From positions 62,001 through 126,000 of the forward strand of contig JANXZM010000100.1 in the NCBI GenBank assembly GCA_025355505.1: a stretch of DNA of 64,000 nucleotides, given 5' to 3'. Below are positions 35,601 through 43,887 of this stretch, piece by piece. The notes below the pieces were generated by a model. It made no database searches. It had not been told where the DNA came from and saw only the letters and a list, made by a program, of their open reading frames with translations. This DNA is from Acidobacteriaceae bacterium (GTDB taxonomy: Bacteria > Acidobacteriota > Terriglobia > Terriglobales > Acidobacteriaceae). Within the stretch, counting starts at the first letter, position 1. Every line of letters begins with the position of its first letter. Position numbers and translations under genes: made by a program.

Positions 35601-36086
35601 ATTATCGCGCGCGGCCTCAACCTCTCTGCGCAGGATGTGGAAGACCTCACCTTCGCTGGCCGGGTGCATGACGTGGGTAAGCTGTTCATCCCCGATCGCA
35701 TCCTGAACAAGCCGGGCGCACTTACGGACGCTGAATTCTCGGTCATCAAGACCCACCCGCAAGTAGGGGCGGAGGTGTTACGGGCGATTCCTGAAATCGA
35801 GCGTGTGGCCCAGGCCGTCGAATCCCATCACGAAGCCTTCGACGGCAGCGGGTATCCTTTAGGATTGAAGGGCGAAAATATACCGCTGTATGGCCGCATC
35901 GTGGCCGTTGCGGACGCCTACGTGAACATGACGAGCGATCGCTCCTTCGCTCTTCCCAAAACCGACGAGCAAGCGATGGGGGAACTGGGAAAGTTGAGCG
36001 GCACCCGCTTCGATGGCATGATCGTTCGCTTACTTGCCCGCCTGCTCAAGTTGGAAAAAGCCTCCAGTCTGGGCGGCGCAACCTAA
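32688..36086 (+). CDS. Membrane sensor with GAF, GGDEF and HD-GYP domains (cyclic di-GMP synthesis and hydrolysis)
   Basis: The 1132-residue protein starts with about seven hydrophobic segments (residues 1-220). Three GAF-like domains follow (about 240-400, 400-560, 570-730; e.g. EYELLTEIGQAISSHLNQDEVLRTV). A GGDEF domain has the intact motif RYGGDEF at 806-812 and MDLDKFKEVNDSLGH. The product-inhibition site expected as RxxD reads RQSN, so feedback inhibition may be lost. Residues about 955-1115 form an HD-GYP phosphodiesterase: VHDVGK near 993, then HHEAFDGSGYPLGLKG. Both catalytic domains look intact, so it may switch between making and degrading cyclic di-GMP. Confidence 0.9.
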   Translation: MYSVATGLVLIPGAVALLVLLVFTYLHEQNRHNYFRAWQLAWAAYTLHYALKAVEYFYAPSALLFFLSSLLLVGMAICIFVSTRLMKEPFQLKWYDVALAVTGVLLAYVSLRAQMAGGVFSERATKLPIYLQLDVGLAATLLYCSFHFYRYAFRRNSVAFRTLAFSLALWAALMGAGQLHQPFLDVVGQLGGFLGPIPQMLLAIAMVMVLFENERNAVQENALAFSTLGVDPRRLLSASDLTPSLQTFVERLVAPLPSRRAVFFVAQQWRGTLPSVQKGFSAEFVEKLQRTQAGDYVAELAYRRGGVVTFRNLAELEEPLPALSGGKFEACKQTLLAEGITDLMAVSLQTREHNFGVLLFPHAERRMFGSSNLRLLIGLALQIALTLENYVIMHEAQRRTKEYELLTEIGQAISSHLNQDEVLRTVQVELGQICDTSTFYIAFQEEDEIHFELEIERGIVLPKRSRKVGNGLTEHIIRTGEPLLIESDLEQMRSKLGVDFVPPQPARSFCAVPIFLGGKPAGVMAALSTERESQFQPRDLEVMQTAAGQLGVAVENARLFTEEQRRARHLAFLNNISKMAISSEDAEQMMADIVREIQKNFRYDHIGIGIMDYITKDIEIKAEAGTTSQTLGRRIAVGSGVLGKVARTGVSALVQNAGPGQLAGVLPESRAVLCLPISYGESLLGVLNVESRDENAFAPQDVLILNTLADLLATALHNSFVFRKLQQQSITDGLTGIKTRRFFWEALSSEWKRASRSGRAFSVVLMDLDKFKEVNDSLGHLEGDLVLARVGRLLEQKCRQSNVVARYGGDEFIILMPETGIEQAQVLAERLRLWLATDPMLEEHHITGSFGVASFPVHGFSMEGLIRVADAGMYVAKHAGGNQVSTSDAFGEGPAVQRQLVSGYIEGFLQREHNGPEHLEELVTTLRKLCGHEDDTDQRAMKEAIEALSHAAEFREQNAAGHGEQCGHYAGIIARGLNLSAQDVEDLTFAGRVHDVGKLFIPDRILNKPGALTDAEFSVIKTHPQVGAEVLRAIPEIERVAQAVESHHEAFDGSGYPLGLKGENIPLYGRIVAVADAYVNMTSDRSFALPKTDEQAMGELGKLSGTRFDGMIVRLLARLLKLEKASSLGGAT

Positions 36087-36251
36087 AGAAAAAACCATCT
36101 ACCACGATCGACACGAAGTACCACCAGAGTTCGCAGCCTCAGAGGTTTCCTGCGTGTACCTTAAGTGCCCTTGGTGGTGAATGTTCTTTTGACTCGCACC
36201 CAACTCCAGGACCCGCTATAGCTTCGCCAGGAAACAACGTAAAATCAGATC

Positions 36252-37364
36252 GTGCAAAAGTTCTGGGACAACACGGACCGAGCGATGGATCGGATGGGCG
36301 AGACGCCCGTCCCCACCCTGGCACGGGTGTTTCCGGCGTCCCTGAAGATTGGCGGTGTTGAGATCGCTCCCGCCACGGTGCTTGCGCCCATGGCCGGTGT
36401 CACCGACACCGTCTTCCGCCGCTTCATCAAAAACCTCGGCGGATGCGGCCTGATCATGACCGAGTTCACCTCGGCTGACGGCGTACTGCGCGACCAGCGC
36501 GTCCGTGGACGCTACCTTCACTTCTATGAAGACGAGCACCCGATTTCGGCTCAGCTGTTCGGCAGCAGTCCCAGCGTGCTGGCCGATGCCGCGCGATTGG
36601 TAGAGGATCTCGGCTTCGACATCATCGACCTGAACCTCGGCTGCCCGGCCAAAAAAGTGGTGAAGTGCAACGGCGGCTCGGGCCTGTTGCGCGATCTACC
36701 GCTGATCCGGAAAATTTTCGAAGCGGTGCGCGCCGCCGTGAAGATTCCCTTCACCGTAAAATTCCGCGCCGGATGGAACGACGACGAAATCGTCTGCGTA
36801 GAACTCGCCCGCATGGCCGAAAGCTGCGGCTTGGGTGCCGTCGCCCTTCACGCCCGCACCCGCGAGCAAGGCTATAGCGGAAACGCCCGCTGGGAATGGA
36901 TCGCCTCCGTCAAGCAGGCAGTCAATATCCCCGTGATCGGCAACGGCGACATCCGCTCGCCCGAAGACGCCTGCGCCGTAGTCGCCCAAACCGGCTGCGA
37001 CGCCGTGATGATCGGACGCATGGCCCCCGCGAACCCATGGATCTTTCGCCAGATCCAACAGTACGTAAGTGGAGCGACGGGCGTCCCCGCCCGTCCAGAG
37101 AAGCGAAGCTCCGCAGAAAAAATGTACGACGAACCCACCGAAGCCGACCGCTACCAGATGATCCGCACCTACTTCCAAATGTTGCTGGAGGAAGAAATGC
37201 CCGGAGCCGAAGGCAAGATGAAGCAGTTCGCGTCATGGTTTACCCACGGCATACCCGGAGGCGCGGCGCTCAGGAAAGCGATCTACGACGCTAAGAGCGG
37301 GGCGGAGATACTGGAGCGGGTGGAAGAGTTCTTCGAAGCCAAGCTTCCGGTGCAGACCGCGTAG
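36252..37364 (+). CDS. dusB: tRNA-dihydrouridine synthase (Dus family)
   Basis: The TIM-barrel flavoenzyme signature is clear: LAPMAGVTDTVFRRF, FTSADG, then DLNLGCPAKKVVKCNGGSGLL with the catalytic Cys, FRAGWND, ALHARTREQGYSG, GNGDIRSPEDA and MIGRMAPANPWIFRQI. It reduces uridines in tRNA D-loops using FMN. The start is uncertain: GTG 36252, or ATG codons at 36285 and 36294. Residues about 274-286 (SGATGVPARPEKR) are encoded by a dispersed repeat inserted in frame after the barrel. The paralogue assignment (DusB) is by overall resemblance. Confidence 0.9.
   Translation: MQKFWDNTDRAMDRMGETPVPTLARVFPASLKIGGVEIAPATVLAPMAGVTDTVFRRFIKNLGGCGLIMTEFTSADGVLRDQRVRGRYLHFYEDEHPISAQLFGSSPSVLADAARLVEDLGFDIIDLNLGCPAKKVVKCNGGSGLLRDLPLIRKIFEAVRAAVKIPFTVKFRAGWNDDEIVCVELARMAESCGLGAVALHARTREQGYSGNARWEWIASVKQAVNIPVIGNGDIRSPEDACAVVAQTGCDAVMIGRMAPANPWIFRQIQQYVSGATGVPARPEKRSSAEKMYDEPTEADRYQMIRTYFQMLLEEEMPGAEGKMKQFASWFTHGIPGGAALRKAIYDAKSGAEILERVEEFFEAKLPVQTA
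37072..37105 (+). repeat. Palindromic repeat inside dus gene
   Basis: GGAGCGACGGGCGTCCCCGC, then CCGTCCAGAG resembles the element just downstream of the gene (37365-37392, ggacggacgccctcgtccgt) and is read in frame. Confidence 0.6.
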
Positions 37365-37392
37365 GGACGGACGCCCTCGTCCGTCCAGTCGG
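37365..37392 (+). repeat. Palindromic repeat after dus gene
   Basis: GGACGGACG and CGTCCGTCC form a 9-bp stem around ccct. There is no T-run, so it is a repeat rather than a clear terminator. It begins within the GCGTAGGGAC that includes the dus stop codon. Confidence 0.6.
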
Positions 37393-37419
37393 CTCGAAGA
37401 TCCGACTCTGTTGCGACCT

Positions 37420-38259
37420 CTAAGGAATCGTCTTCAGCGCCAATCTTCCCCGCTCCCCGCGTTCCACATACCCCCACGGCGTCTGGTCATCATGCGTGAA
37501 CACCGTCAGCCATCTTTCCGGAATTGCCCACCCGTAATATTTCTTGCGGCTCTCGATGGTTTGCAGGGGAAACAGATCGAACGCCATCACCCAGGTCAGG
37601 TCGAGATGCGCTGAGGTCGGAATCAGATCGGAAATGTAGCACGCCTTCTTGCCGCCACTCTCGATGATCACCGCCTGCATATTCGCCGTGTGCCCCGGGA
37701 AAACTTTGACTGAGATGCCAGGCAAAAGCTCCAGATCGCCGTTCAACAGCACCATCTGGCCGGTCTCCAAAAGCGGATCGTAATTCGGGCTCATGTAACT
37801 GATTGCGTCGCGCTCCAGTTGCAGGCAGCCATGCTTCCACTCGTTTTCCTGCACGTAATACTTCGCGTTTGGAAACGTCGCCACCACCTGATCTCCGCGC
37901 CGCACCGTGTTCCAGCCACAGTGGTCAAAATGCAGGTGTGTATTGATGACGATGTCGATATCTTCCGGCGCTACTCCGGCGGCGTGCAGGTTGTCGAGCA
38001 ACTTGGCCGGCTGTTTGTATATTTGCACCATCCGGTCGGGCAGCTTGTTGCCGATGCCAGTCTCAATCAAAATATTTTTCTTACCGGTGCGCACAAGCAG
38101 TGAATTCAGTCCCGCGTCGAGCCGGTTTTGCTCATCCGGCGTGACCTTCTTCGACCACATGGTCTTCGGAACGACGCCAAAAAAAGCGCCGCCGTCGAGG
38201 AGGTAAGTTCCATCGGAGACGACGGTCAGTTCGAAATCGCCGAGACTAGTTCGATGCAT
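37420..38259 (-). CDS. Metallo-beta-lactamase-fold hydrolase
   Basis: Start ATG 38259 (MHRTSLGDFELTVVSDG) is chosen over an ATG nine codons upstream because homology-like sequence begins here. The 279-residue protein has the zinc motif NTHLHFDHCGWN near 104-115, a later His in FPGHTANM near 190, and an Asp in YISDLIPTSAHL. This layout is that of the quorum-quenching-lactonase/methyl-parathion-hydrolase branch of the superfamily, but the substrate cannot be assigned. It is convergent with dus and read from the strand of the DPP-IV gene. Confidence 0.85.
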   Translation of the reverse strand: MHRTSLGDFELTVVSDGTYLLDGGAFFGVVPKTMWSKKVTPDEQNRLDAGLNSLLVRTGKKNILIETGIGNKLPDRMVQIYKQPAKLLDNLHAAGVAPEDIDIVINTHLHFDHCGWNTVRRGDQVVATFPNAKYYVQENEWKHGCLQLERDAISYMSPNYDPLLETGQMVLLNGDLELLPGISVKVFPGHTANMQAVIIESGGKKACYISDLIPTSAHLDLTWVMAFDLFPLQTIESRKKYYGWAIPERWLTVFTHDDQTPWGYVERGERGRLALKTIP

Positions 38260-38285
38260 AGAGCGAGCTTTTAGTCCTCCGCCCA

Positions 38286-38348
38286 CAGCGATCGGTTGTC
38301 AGCTCTCGGCGGACGTAAGGTTTAACCGATCGCTGACGGCTGAGAGCT
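38286..38348. repeat. Inverted repeat between hydrolase and peptidase genes
   Basis: CAGCGATCGGTT (38286-38297) pairs with AACCGATCGCTG (38324-38335), and outer AGCTCTC/GAGAGCT can pair as well. It begins directly after the DPP-IV stop (minus strand) and may act as an mRNA end, although no T-run follows. Similar 'tgtcagct' fragments lie near 51672. Confidence 0.55.
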
Positions 38349-40653
38349 ATTTCAACTCCTTATTCCAGAAATCTTCCATCATGTGAAACAACTGCTTGCG
38401 CGGGCCCGGCCCCGCAATTCCATGCGTCTTATTCGGATACACCATCAGGCGGAACTGCTTCCCCGCCTTGATCAATGCGTCGGTCATCTGGATTGTATTC
38501 TGCAAGTGCACATTGTCGTCACTGGTCCCGTGCACCAACAGCAGCGACCCGTGCAGACTGCTGGCCGCGCTGACGATCGAATCGTCGTAGCCGCTGCCGT
38601 TGTCCTTCGGCAGACCCATGTAGCGCTCGGTGTAAATCGAATCGTAGTTGCGCCAATTGGTCACTGGCGCAACGGAAATCCCTGCCTTGAAGCGGTCGGA
38701 GTGCGTCAGCGCGTAGAGAGTCATCGAGCCGCCGTTCGACCATCCCCAGATCGCCGCGCGAGTGCGGTCGAGCTGTGGAACCTGCGCATACAACTGGTCG
38801 AGCGCCGTGAGCTGGTCTTTCAGTTCGACCGGGCCCGACTGCAACCGGATCGCTGCGGAAAACTTCTTTCCGCGATTCGGCGTTCCGCGATTATCGACCG
38901 AGAAAATTGCGAACCCTTCATTCGCCAGAATCTGGTGGAACAGCGCCGTAGTCCCGCCCCATGAATTCTGCACGGTCTGCGCCGCGGGACCGCCATAGAT
39001 GTTCACGATCAACGGAATTGAACTTTTCTGGCTCGCCTCCGCAGGGCGCGGCAGAATCAGATAGCCGTACAACACCGTGCCGTCATCCGCTTTAAATTCC
39101 AGGGCCTTCGGCACAATCGGATCGTAATCCGCCAGGCTGCGCCCTTCCCAGATTTTGTGGCAGGGGCCGCCGGACGCGCACACCGAAATGCGCGGCGGTG
39201 TCAAAGTTGCAGAATGCGTTTCCACGAAATGCCTGCCGTCATCGGCGAAACTGGCCGCATAGTTGCCTGCATTGCCGCCTGCTTCGGATGAAAGACTTTG
39301 CAGCCCCGAGCCGTCCAGCTTCACCGAAAAAAGTTTCTCCTGTCGCGGATCGCCTTTGTTGGCGGTAAAGAAAACCGTGCCCGATGCTTCATCCACCCCG
39401 CTGATCGCGATCACCTCGTAGTCTCCGCTCTCCAGCTGGCGTTCGAGCTTGGCATCGGCTGCCATCGGGTCTTGCGCGTTGAAACTGTAGAGATAAATGT
39501 GGGTGTGGCCGTCGCGCCAACTGGTCCACAGAAAGCGGTCGCCGGATTTCAGTATGCGAAAGTCGTCGTTGACGTTGACCCACGCATCCGGAGCCGATTC
39601 GGTCAGCACCTTGCCCGCCTTGCCCGACTTCGCGTCGATGAAATAAAGGTCCATCGCATCCTGCTTGCGATTCAGGACCTCGGCCCAAGCCCAGCCTTCG
39701 CGAATCCAGCCGAAGCGCGGCACATAGGCGTCATCGTCATCGGTGAGTTTCATCCAGCGCGCCTTGCCGCCGTTGCTGCCCACTACTCCCAACCGCACGC
39801 TGGGATTCGAATCTCCCGCCTTCGGATATTTTTCCTGTTCGACCCGAGGATGCGTCGGCAACCAGTCGGTGATGGGATAGGCCGGCACGCGAGTCTCATC
39901 CATCTGCAGAAAAATAATTTCGCGTCCTTCCGGCGACCAGAAGAAGTTGCTGCGCACCGCCAGTTCTTCGGCGTAAACCCAGTCTACTTCGCCGTTCAGG
40001 ATGTTGTCTTCTTTCTCTTTCTCCCCATCCTTATTTTTGTCTTTGTCTTTGTCTTTCTCCTCGCGCGTGAGCGGACGTTCGCCTTCCTCTCCCGACACCG
40101 GATGCACATAAAGATTGTGCTTGCGCACGTAGGCGAGCCGCTTGCCGTCCGGCGTAAACTTCGGGTCTTCGCTGGCGTCCGGAGACGACGTGAGCTGCAC
40201 CGCCGTTCCCGTATCCAGACTGTAATACCAGAGCTGCCCCTGCGCATCGAAGAGCAAGTGTTTGGAATCGGGCGACCACGTATACGCGGCGACGTGATAC
40301 CGCGTCACCCGCTCTTTTTCGCGCTCGTCCTTGATTTTGCTCAGGGGAGGAGCAAGCTGCGACAGCTTGGTTTCGCTGGCCAGTATTTTTTTCTCGCCCG
40401 TCGCCGCGTCCACATACCACAGTTCGCCGTGCTCGCCAGCATCATTGCGCTGCACGAAAGAGACCTTGGTGCCATCCGGACTCCACTTGATCGTCTCCGG
40501 AGCGCGCCCCGTGACGCCACCTTCGGCAAAGATCTGTTCAATCGTGAGTTGCTTCGGCGCAGCCGTCTGAGCGCTTGCCCAGGAAAGCGGAAGCAGCAGG
40601 TTGATGGTGAAGACAAAAAGAAGTTTTTTCACGAACGTACTCCGATTCAGCAT
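38347..40653 (-). CDS. Dipeptidyl peptidase IV-type S9 serine peptidase, secreted
   Basis: Start ATG 40653 gives MLNRSTFVKKLLFVFTINLL, then LSWASAQ, a signal peptide; the upstream 34 codons are non-conserved. The 768-residue protein has an N-terminal eight-bladed propeller (TRYHVAAYTWSPDSKHLLFD, SEDPKFTPDGKRLAYV) and a C-terminal alpha/beta hydrolase with GWSNGGSM (Ser near 637), HGTSDDNVHLQN (Asp near 711) and NKTHGI (His near 747). It removes N-terminal dipeptides, often X-Pro, from periplasmic peptides. A charged tract of alternating Lys and Asp/Glu (KDKDKDKNKDGEKEKED) interrupts the propeller near residue 210. Confidence 0.92.
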   Translation of the reverse strand: MLNRSTFVKKLLFVFTINLLLPLSWASAQTAAPKQLTIEQIFAEGGVTGRAPETIKWSPDGTKVSFVQRNDAGEHGELWYVDAATGEKKILASETKLSQLAPPLSKIKDEREKERVTRYHVAAYTWSPDSKHLLFDAQGQLWYYSLDTGTAVQLTSSPDASEDPKFTPDGKRLAYVRKHNLYVHPVSGEEGERPLTREEKDKDKDKNKDGEKEKEDNILNGEVDWVYAEELAVRSNFFWSPEGREIIFLQMDETRVPAYPITDWLPTHPRVEQEKYPKAGDSNPSVRLGVVGSNGGKARWMKLTDDDDAYVPRFGWIREGWAWAEVLNRKQDAMDLYFIDAKSGKAGKVLTESAPDAWVNVNDDFRILKSGDRFLWTSWRDGHTHIYLYSFNAQDPMAADAKLERQLESGDYEVIAISGVDEASGTVFFTANKGDPRQEKLFSVKLDGSGLQSLSSEAGGNAGNYAASFADDGRHFVETHSATLTPPRISVCASGGPCHKIWEGRSLADYDPIVPKALEFKADDGTVLYGYLILPRPAEASQKSSIPLIVNIYGGPAAQTVQNSWGGTTALFHQILANEGFAIFSVDNRGTPNRGKKFSAAIRLQSGPVELKDQLTALDQLYAQVPQLDRTRAAIWGWSNGGSMTLYALTHSDRFKAGISVAPVTNWRNYDSIYTERYMGLPKDNGSGYDDSIVSAASSLHGSLLLVHGTSDDNVHLQNTIQMTDALIKAGKQFRLMVYPNKTHGIAGPGPRKQLFHMMEDFWNKELK

Positions 40654-40670
40654 AAGGTGTGACTCAACAA

Positions 40671-40767
40671 TTTTGTAATCCGGCAATCGGGTAATGTTGT
40701 AATTTGGAGCGCCTATCGTTCCCGGCTGTTCGATTACGAAATCACCCGATTGCAAAATTACACAATC
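40671..40767. repeat. Inverted pair of a 35-bp element around the DPP-IV/leuD junction
   Basis: TTTTGTAATCCGGCAATCGG (40671-40690) and its inverted relative near 40735-40767 share CAATCGGGT/ACCCGATTG and TGTAATTT/AAATTACA. The right copy contains the stop codon of leuD. Confidence 0.55.
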
Positions 40768-41381
40768 ACGGCAATCGCCTTCATCTCCGCCCGCACCGGG
40801 TGCTTGGCTTCATACGCCGCGATCTCCGCTTCCTGTTGCAGAGTCAGCTCTATATCGTCCAAGCCGTTCAGCAGACTATGGCGCGAGAATTCATCCATCG
40901 CGAACGTTGCCGCGAATCCTTGTCCGTCTTCCACACGCAAGATTTCGAGATCAACCGTTAGCTGGTAGTTTTCGATCTCTTTCGAATGGCGTGTGATCTC
41001 CGCAACTTGCTCTTCGTTAAGCCGCACCGTCAGCAGCCCGTTCTTCAGGCTGTTGTTGGCGAAGATGTCGGCAAACGACGACGCGATCACCACCCGGAAG
41101 CCAAAATCCGTCAGCGCCCAGACGGCATGCTCACGCGAGGACCCGCAGCCAAAGTTCTTGCCCGCAACCAGGATCGAGGCCTTCGCATAGCGCGGTGCGT
41201 CGAGCACAAAATCGCCGACCTTTTTTCCGTCTCCCGAAAAGCGCCAGTCGTAGAACAGGAATTCGCCGAACCCGGTGCGCTCGATGCGTTTCAGAAACTG
41301 CTTGGGGATGATCTGATCGGTGTCCACGTTCACCTTATCGAGCGGGACAACGACGCCGGTGTGCTTGCGAAACGATTGCAT
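40758..41381 (-). CDS. leuD: 3-isopropylmalate dehydratase small subunit
   Basis: The 207-residue protein starts MQSFRKHTGVVVPLDKVNVDTDQIIPKQFLKRI, the standard LeuD opening. It contains NFGCGSSREHAVWAL, the swivel-domain motif that completes the aconitase-type active site. It works with LeuC, encoded 42 bases upstream on the same strand, in leucine biosynthesis. The last residues (AIAVIV) and stop run into an inverted repeat element. Confidence 0.95.
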   Translation of the reverse strand: MQSFRKHTGVVVPLDKVNVDTDQIIPKQFLKRIERTGFGEFLFYDWRFSGDGKKVGDFVLDAPRYAKASILVAGKNFGCGSSREHAVWALTDFGFRVVIASSFADIFANNSLKNGLLTVRLNEEQVAEITRHSKEIENYQLTVDLEILRVEDGQGFAATFAMDEFSRHSLLNGLDDIELTLQQEAEIAAYEAKHPVRAEMKAIAVIV

Positions 41382-41423
41382 ATTTTCTACTCAACCCTTC
41401 TGCCCGTCGCTCCACCGTCATGA

Positions 41424-42833
41424 CTACTGAAAACGCCAATTCCGAATATCCGTGAAATGTCCGGCGATCGCCGCTGCCGCCGCCATCATGGGACTAACCA
41501 GATGGGTGCGTCCGCCGCGGCCCTGCCGTCCTTCGAAATTCCGGTTGCTGGTGGAAGCGCAGCGTTCTCCCGGCTGCAGGATGTCGGGATTCATGCCGAG
41601 GCACATCGAGCATCCCGACTCGCGCCACTCAAATCCAGCGTCCAGAAAAATGCGGTGCAATCCTTCTTGTTCGGCGGCGCGCTTGACCGCCTGGGAGCCG
41701 GGCACCACCATGGCGCGAACTTTCGGATTCACGTGCTGCCCTTTCGCCACTCGCGCCGCCGCCCGCAGGTCTTCGATGCGCGAGTTGGTGCACGATCCGA
41801 TGAACACACGGTCCACGGCAATGGCTTCGATCGGCGTTCCGGGATCAAGGCCCATGTAGGCGAGCGCCTGTTCGGCGGCGCGCCGGTCGGCTTCCTGCGC
41901 GAAGCTCGTTAACTCGGGAACGCGCGAGTCCACAGCCACCACCATTCCGGGATTTGTTCCCCAGGTGACGAAGGGCGCGAGCGCAGCTGCGTCTATCTCG
42001 ATGACTCGGTCGAATTGGGCTCCAGGGTCGCCCGCCAACATTTGCCAGTAGGCAACCGCAGCTTCCCAATTTTTTCCTCTTGGCGCAAAGCGCCGGCCAT
42101 TGACATAGGCGAAGGTCGTCTCATCGGGCGCGATCAATCCGGCTCGCGCTCCCGCCTCGATGCTCATATTGCACAAGGTCATGCGGCCTTCCATCGACAA
42201 CTCGCGAACCGCATCGCCTGCGTACTCGACCACGTATCCGGTGGCGCCGTCGGTGCCGATTCGTCCAATAATTCCCAGCGCCAGGTCTTTAGCGGTCACG
42301 CCCTCCGCCAGCTTTCCGCTGACGTGGATCTGCATCGTCTTTGGTTTCTTCTGCGGCAGACATTGCGTTGCCAGCACGTGTTCGACTTCCGACGTTCCAA
42401 TGCCAAACGCCAGCGATCCGAACGCGCCGTGGGTCGAGGTATGGCTGTCGCCGCAGACAATCGTCATCCCCGGCAATGTGATGCCCAGTTCCGGGCCGAT
42501 GACGTGCACAATGCCTTGCTCGGCCGAGTCCACATCAAACAACGGAACCCCAAACTCACGGCAATTGTTCTGCAGCGCTTCAATCTGCTTGGCCGCAATC
42601 GGGTCGGTGATGGGAAGGCCGCGCGGAGTGGTCGGGATGTTGTGGTCGACGGTTGCCACCGTACGCAGAGGCTGCCGCAGACGCCGTCCATTGGCGCGCA
42701 GCCCGTCGAAGGCCTGCGGCGAAGTCACTTCGTGCACCAGGTGCAAATCGATATAGAGGAGCGCCGACTGCCCTTCGGGAGCAGCGACCACGTGCAAGTC
42801 CCAAACTTTCTCAAACAGAGTTCGAGGAGCCAT
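41424..42833 (-). CDS. leuC: 3-isopropylmalate dehydratase large subunit
   Basis: Start ATG 42833 ([16 protein letters not shown]) is the conserved LeuC start; the frame upstream is not conserved. The 469-residue protein has [40 protein letters not shown] (first cluster Cys) and GCSMCLGMN (the other two Cys), so the 4Fe-4S site is complete. It isomerises 2-isopropylmalate to 3-isopropylmalate with LeuD. No other leu genes are in the window. Confidence 0.96.
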   Translation of the reverse strand: MAPRTLFEKVWDLHVVAAPEGQSALLYIDLHLVHEVTSPQAFDGLRANGRRLRQPLRTVATVDHNIPTTPRGLPITDPIAAKQIEALQNNCREFGVPLFDVDSAEQGIVHVIGPELGITLPGMTIVCGDSHTSTHGAFGSLAFGIGTSEVEHVLATQCLPQKKPKTMQIHVSGKLAEGVTAKDLALGIIGRIGTDGATGYVVEYAGDAVRELSMEGRMTLCNMSIEAGARAGLIAPDETTFAYVNGRRFAPRGKNWEAAVAYWQMLAGDPGAQFDRVIEIDAAALAPFVTWGTNPGMVVAVDSRVPELTSFAQEADRRAAEQALAYMGLDPGTPIEAIAVDRVFIGSCTNSRIEDLRAAARVAKGQHVNPKVRAMVVPGSQAVKRAAEQEGLHRIFLDAGFEWRESGCSMCLGMNPDILQPGERCASTSNRNFEGRQGRGGRTHLVSPMMAAAAAIAGHFTDIRNWRFQ

Positions 42834-42888
42834 ATTTCCAGTTTCGCCCAGGATTCGCCGAGAGTTCAAGGGCGATCCCAAATTCATC

Positions 42889-42920
42889 AACCACAAAGGA
42901 CACGAAAGTGCACGAAGCAA
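42889..42920 (+). repeat. Dispersed 'accacaaagg' repeat
   Basis: The sequence aaccacaaaggacacgaaag, then tgcacgaag is a diverged member of the family also seen at 9266 and 15755, here in host sequence upstream of leuC. Confidence 0.6.
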
Positions 42921-43070
42921 ACCCTCTGCTCGATAGTCTACCAACGATGCCGGTCTGGCATCGGGTTTAGCGCTGCAAAGCCGCGGCTAGGCAGGTTTTT
43001 CCGGGAAGCTGACCAGCAGAAGTCTGCATTTCCAGTTATGATTCAGGCAGTCCATCGAGGAAAATTCTGC

Positions 43071-43880
43071 ATGATCAACGGCAAACGCATTGCAGTCGTG
43101 TTCCCCGCTTTTAATGCGGAAAAGACGCTGCAAGCGACGGTGCGGGAGTTGCCCGACCTGGTCGACATTCGCATTCTCGTTGACGACCACAGTTCCGATC
43201 GCACCCTTGAAGTCGCGCACCGCCTCGGCTTGCAGTCCTTCGTCCACAACCGCAACTACGGCTATGGACGCAATCAGCAGACCTGCTACCGCGAAGCTCT
43301 AAACGCCGGCGCCGACGTTGTCATCATGGTTCATCCCGACTATCAGTACACGCCGCTGCTGGTAACCGCGATGGCGAGCATGATCGCTTACGGCGTCTAT
43401 GACGTCGTTCTCGGTTCCCGCATCATTGGCGGCACCGCGTTGCGTGGTGGCATGCCGCTTTATAAATACGTCGCAAATCGCCTGCTCACCGCTTTCGAGA
43501 ACTTGTTCCTGCGCGTGAAGCTCTCCGAGTATCACACCGGCTACCGTGCCTTCAGCCGCGATGTACTTACCCGGTTGCCGCTGCTGGAAAATAGCGACGA
43601 TTTCGTTTTCGACAACCAGATGCTCGCGCAATGCGTTTACTTCGGATTCCGCATTGGAGAGGTTTCCTGTCCGACGAAGTATTTTGAGGAAGCCTCTTCC
43701 ATCAATTTCCGCCGCAGCGTTCAGTACGGACTCGGGGTGCTCGGAACCACACTGCAGTTTGCCCTCCAGCGGGCCGGAATGATGCACAGCCCGATCTTCA
43801 GCGAAAAGGGAAAGACTCTGGAAGCGGGTTCCGACGCTTACTACGAGGGAGGAGTGCCGACCGCGTCACAGCGGCGTTGA
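43071..43880 (+). CDS. Family 2 glycosyltransferase
   Basis: ATG 43071 follows GAGGA and begins [20 protein letters not shown]; the open frame extends far upstream only because it runs antisense to leuC. The 269-residue GT-A protein has [14 protein letters not shown], the acidic pair VDDHSSD near 38, and MVHPDYQY near 85 (the DXD equivalent). [12 protein letters not shown] and DFVFDNQML follow. It lacks C-terminal membrane helices of the DPM/GtrB type. It probably transfers a sugar from a nucleotide or polyprenyl donor in surface glycan synthesis; the acceptor is unknown. Confidence 0.88.
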   Translation: MINGKRIAVVFPAFNAEKTLQATVRELPDLVDIRILVDDHSSDRTLEVAHRLGLQSFVHNRNYGYGRNQQTCYREALNAGADVVIMVHPDYQYTPLLVTAMASMIAYGVYDVVLGSRIIGGTALRGGMPLYKYVANRLLTAFENLFLRVKLSEYHTGYRAFSRDVLTRLPLLENSDDFVFDNQMLAQCVYFGFRIGEVSCPTKYFEEASSINFRRSVQYGLGVLGTTLQFALQRAGMMHSPIFSEKGKTLEAGSDAYYEGGVPTASQRR

Positions 43881-43887
43881 AAAAGAC

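Noticed and set aside
39298-40662. 454-codon open frame on the + strand
   Set aside because: It lies wholly antisense to the DPP-IV gene, whose motifs are complete; composition reflects the opposite strand.
42015-43070. N-terminal extension of the glycosyltransferase
   Set aside because: The extension runs antisense through leuC; a normal start with GAGGA exists at 43071.
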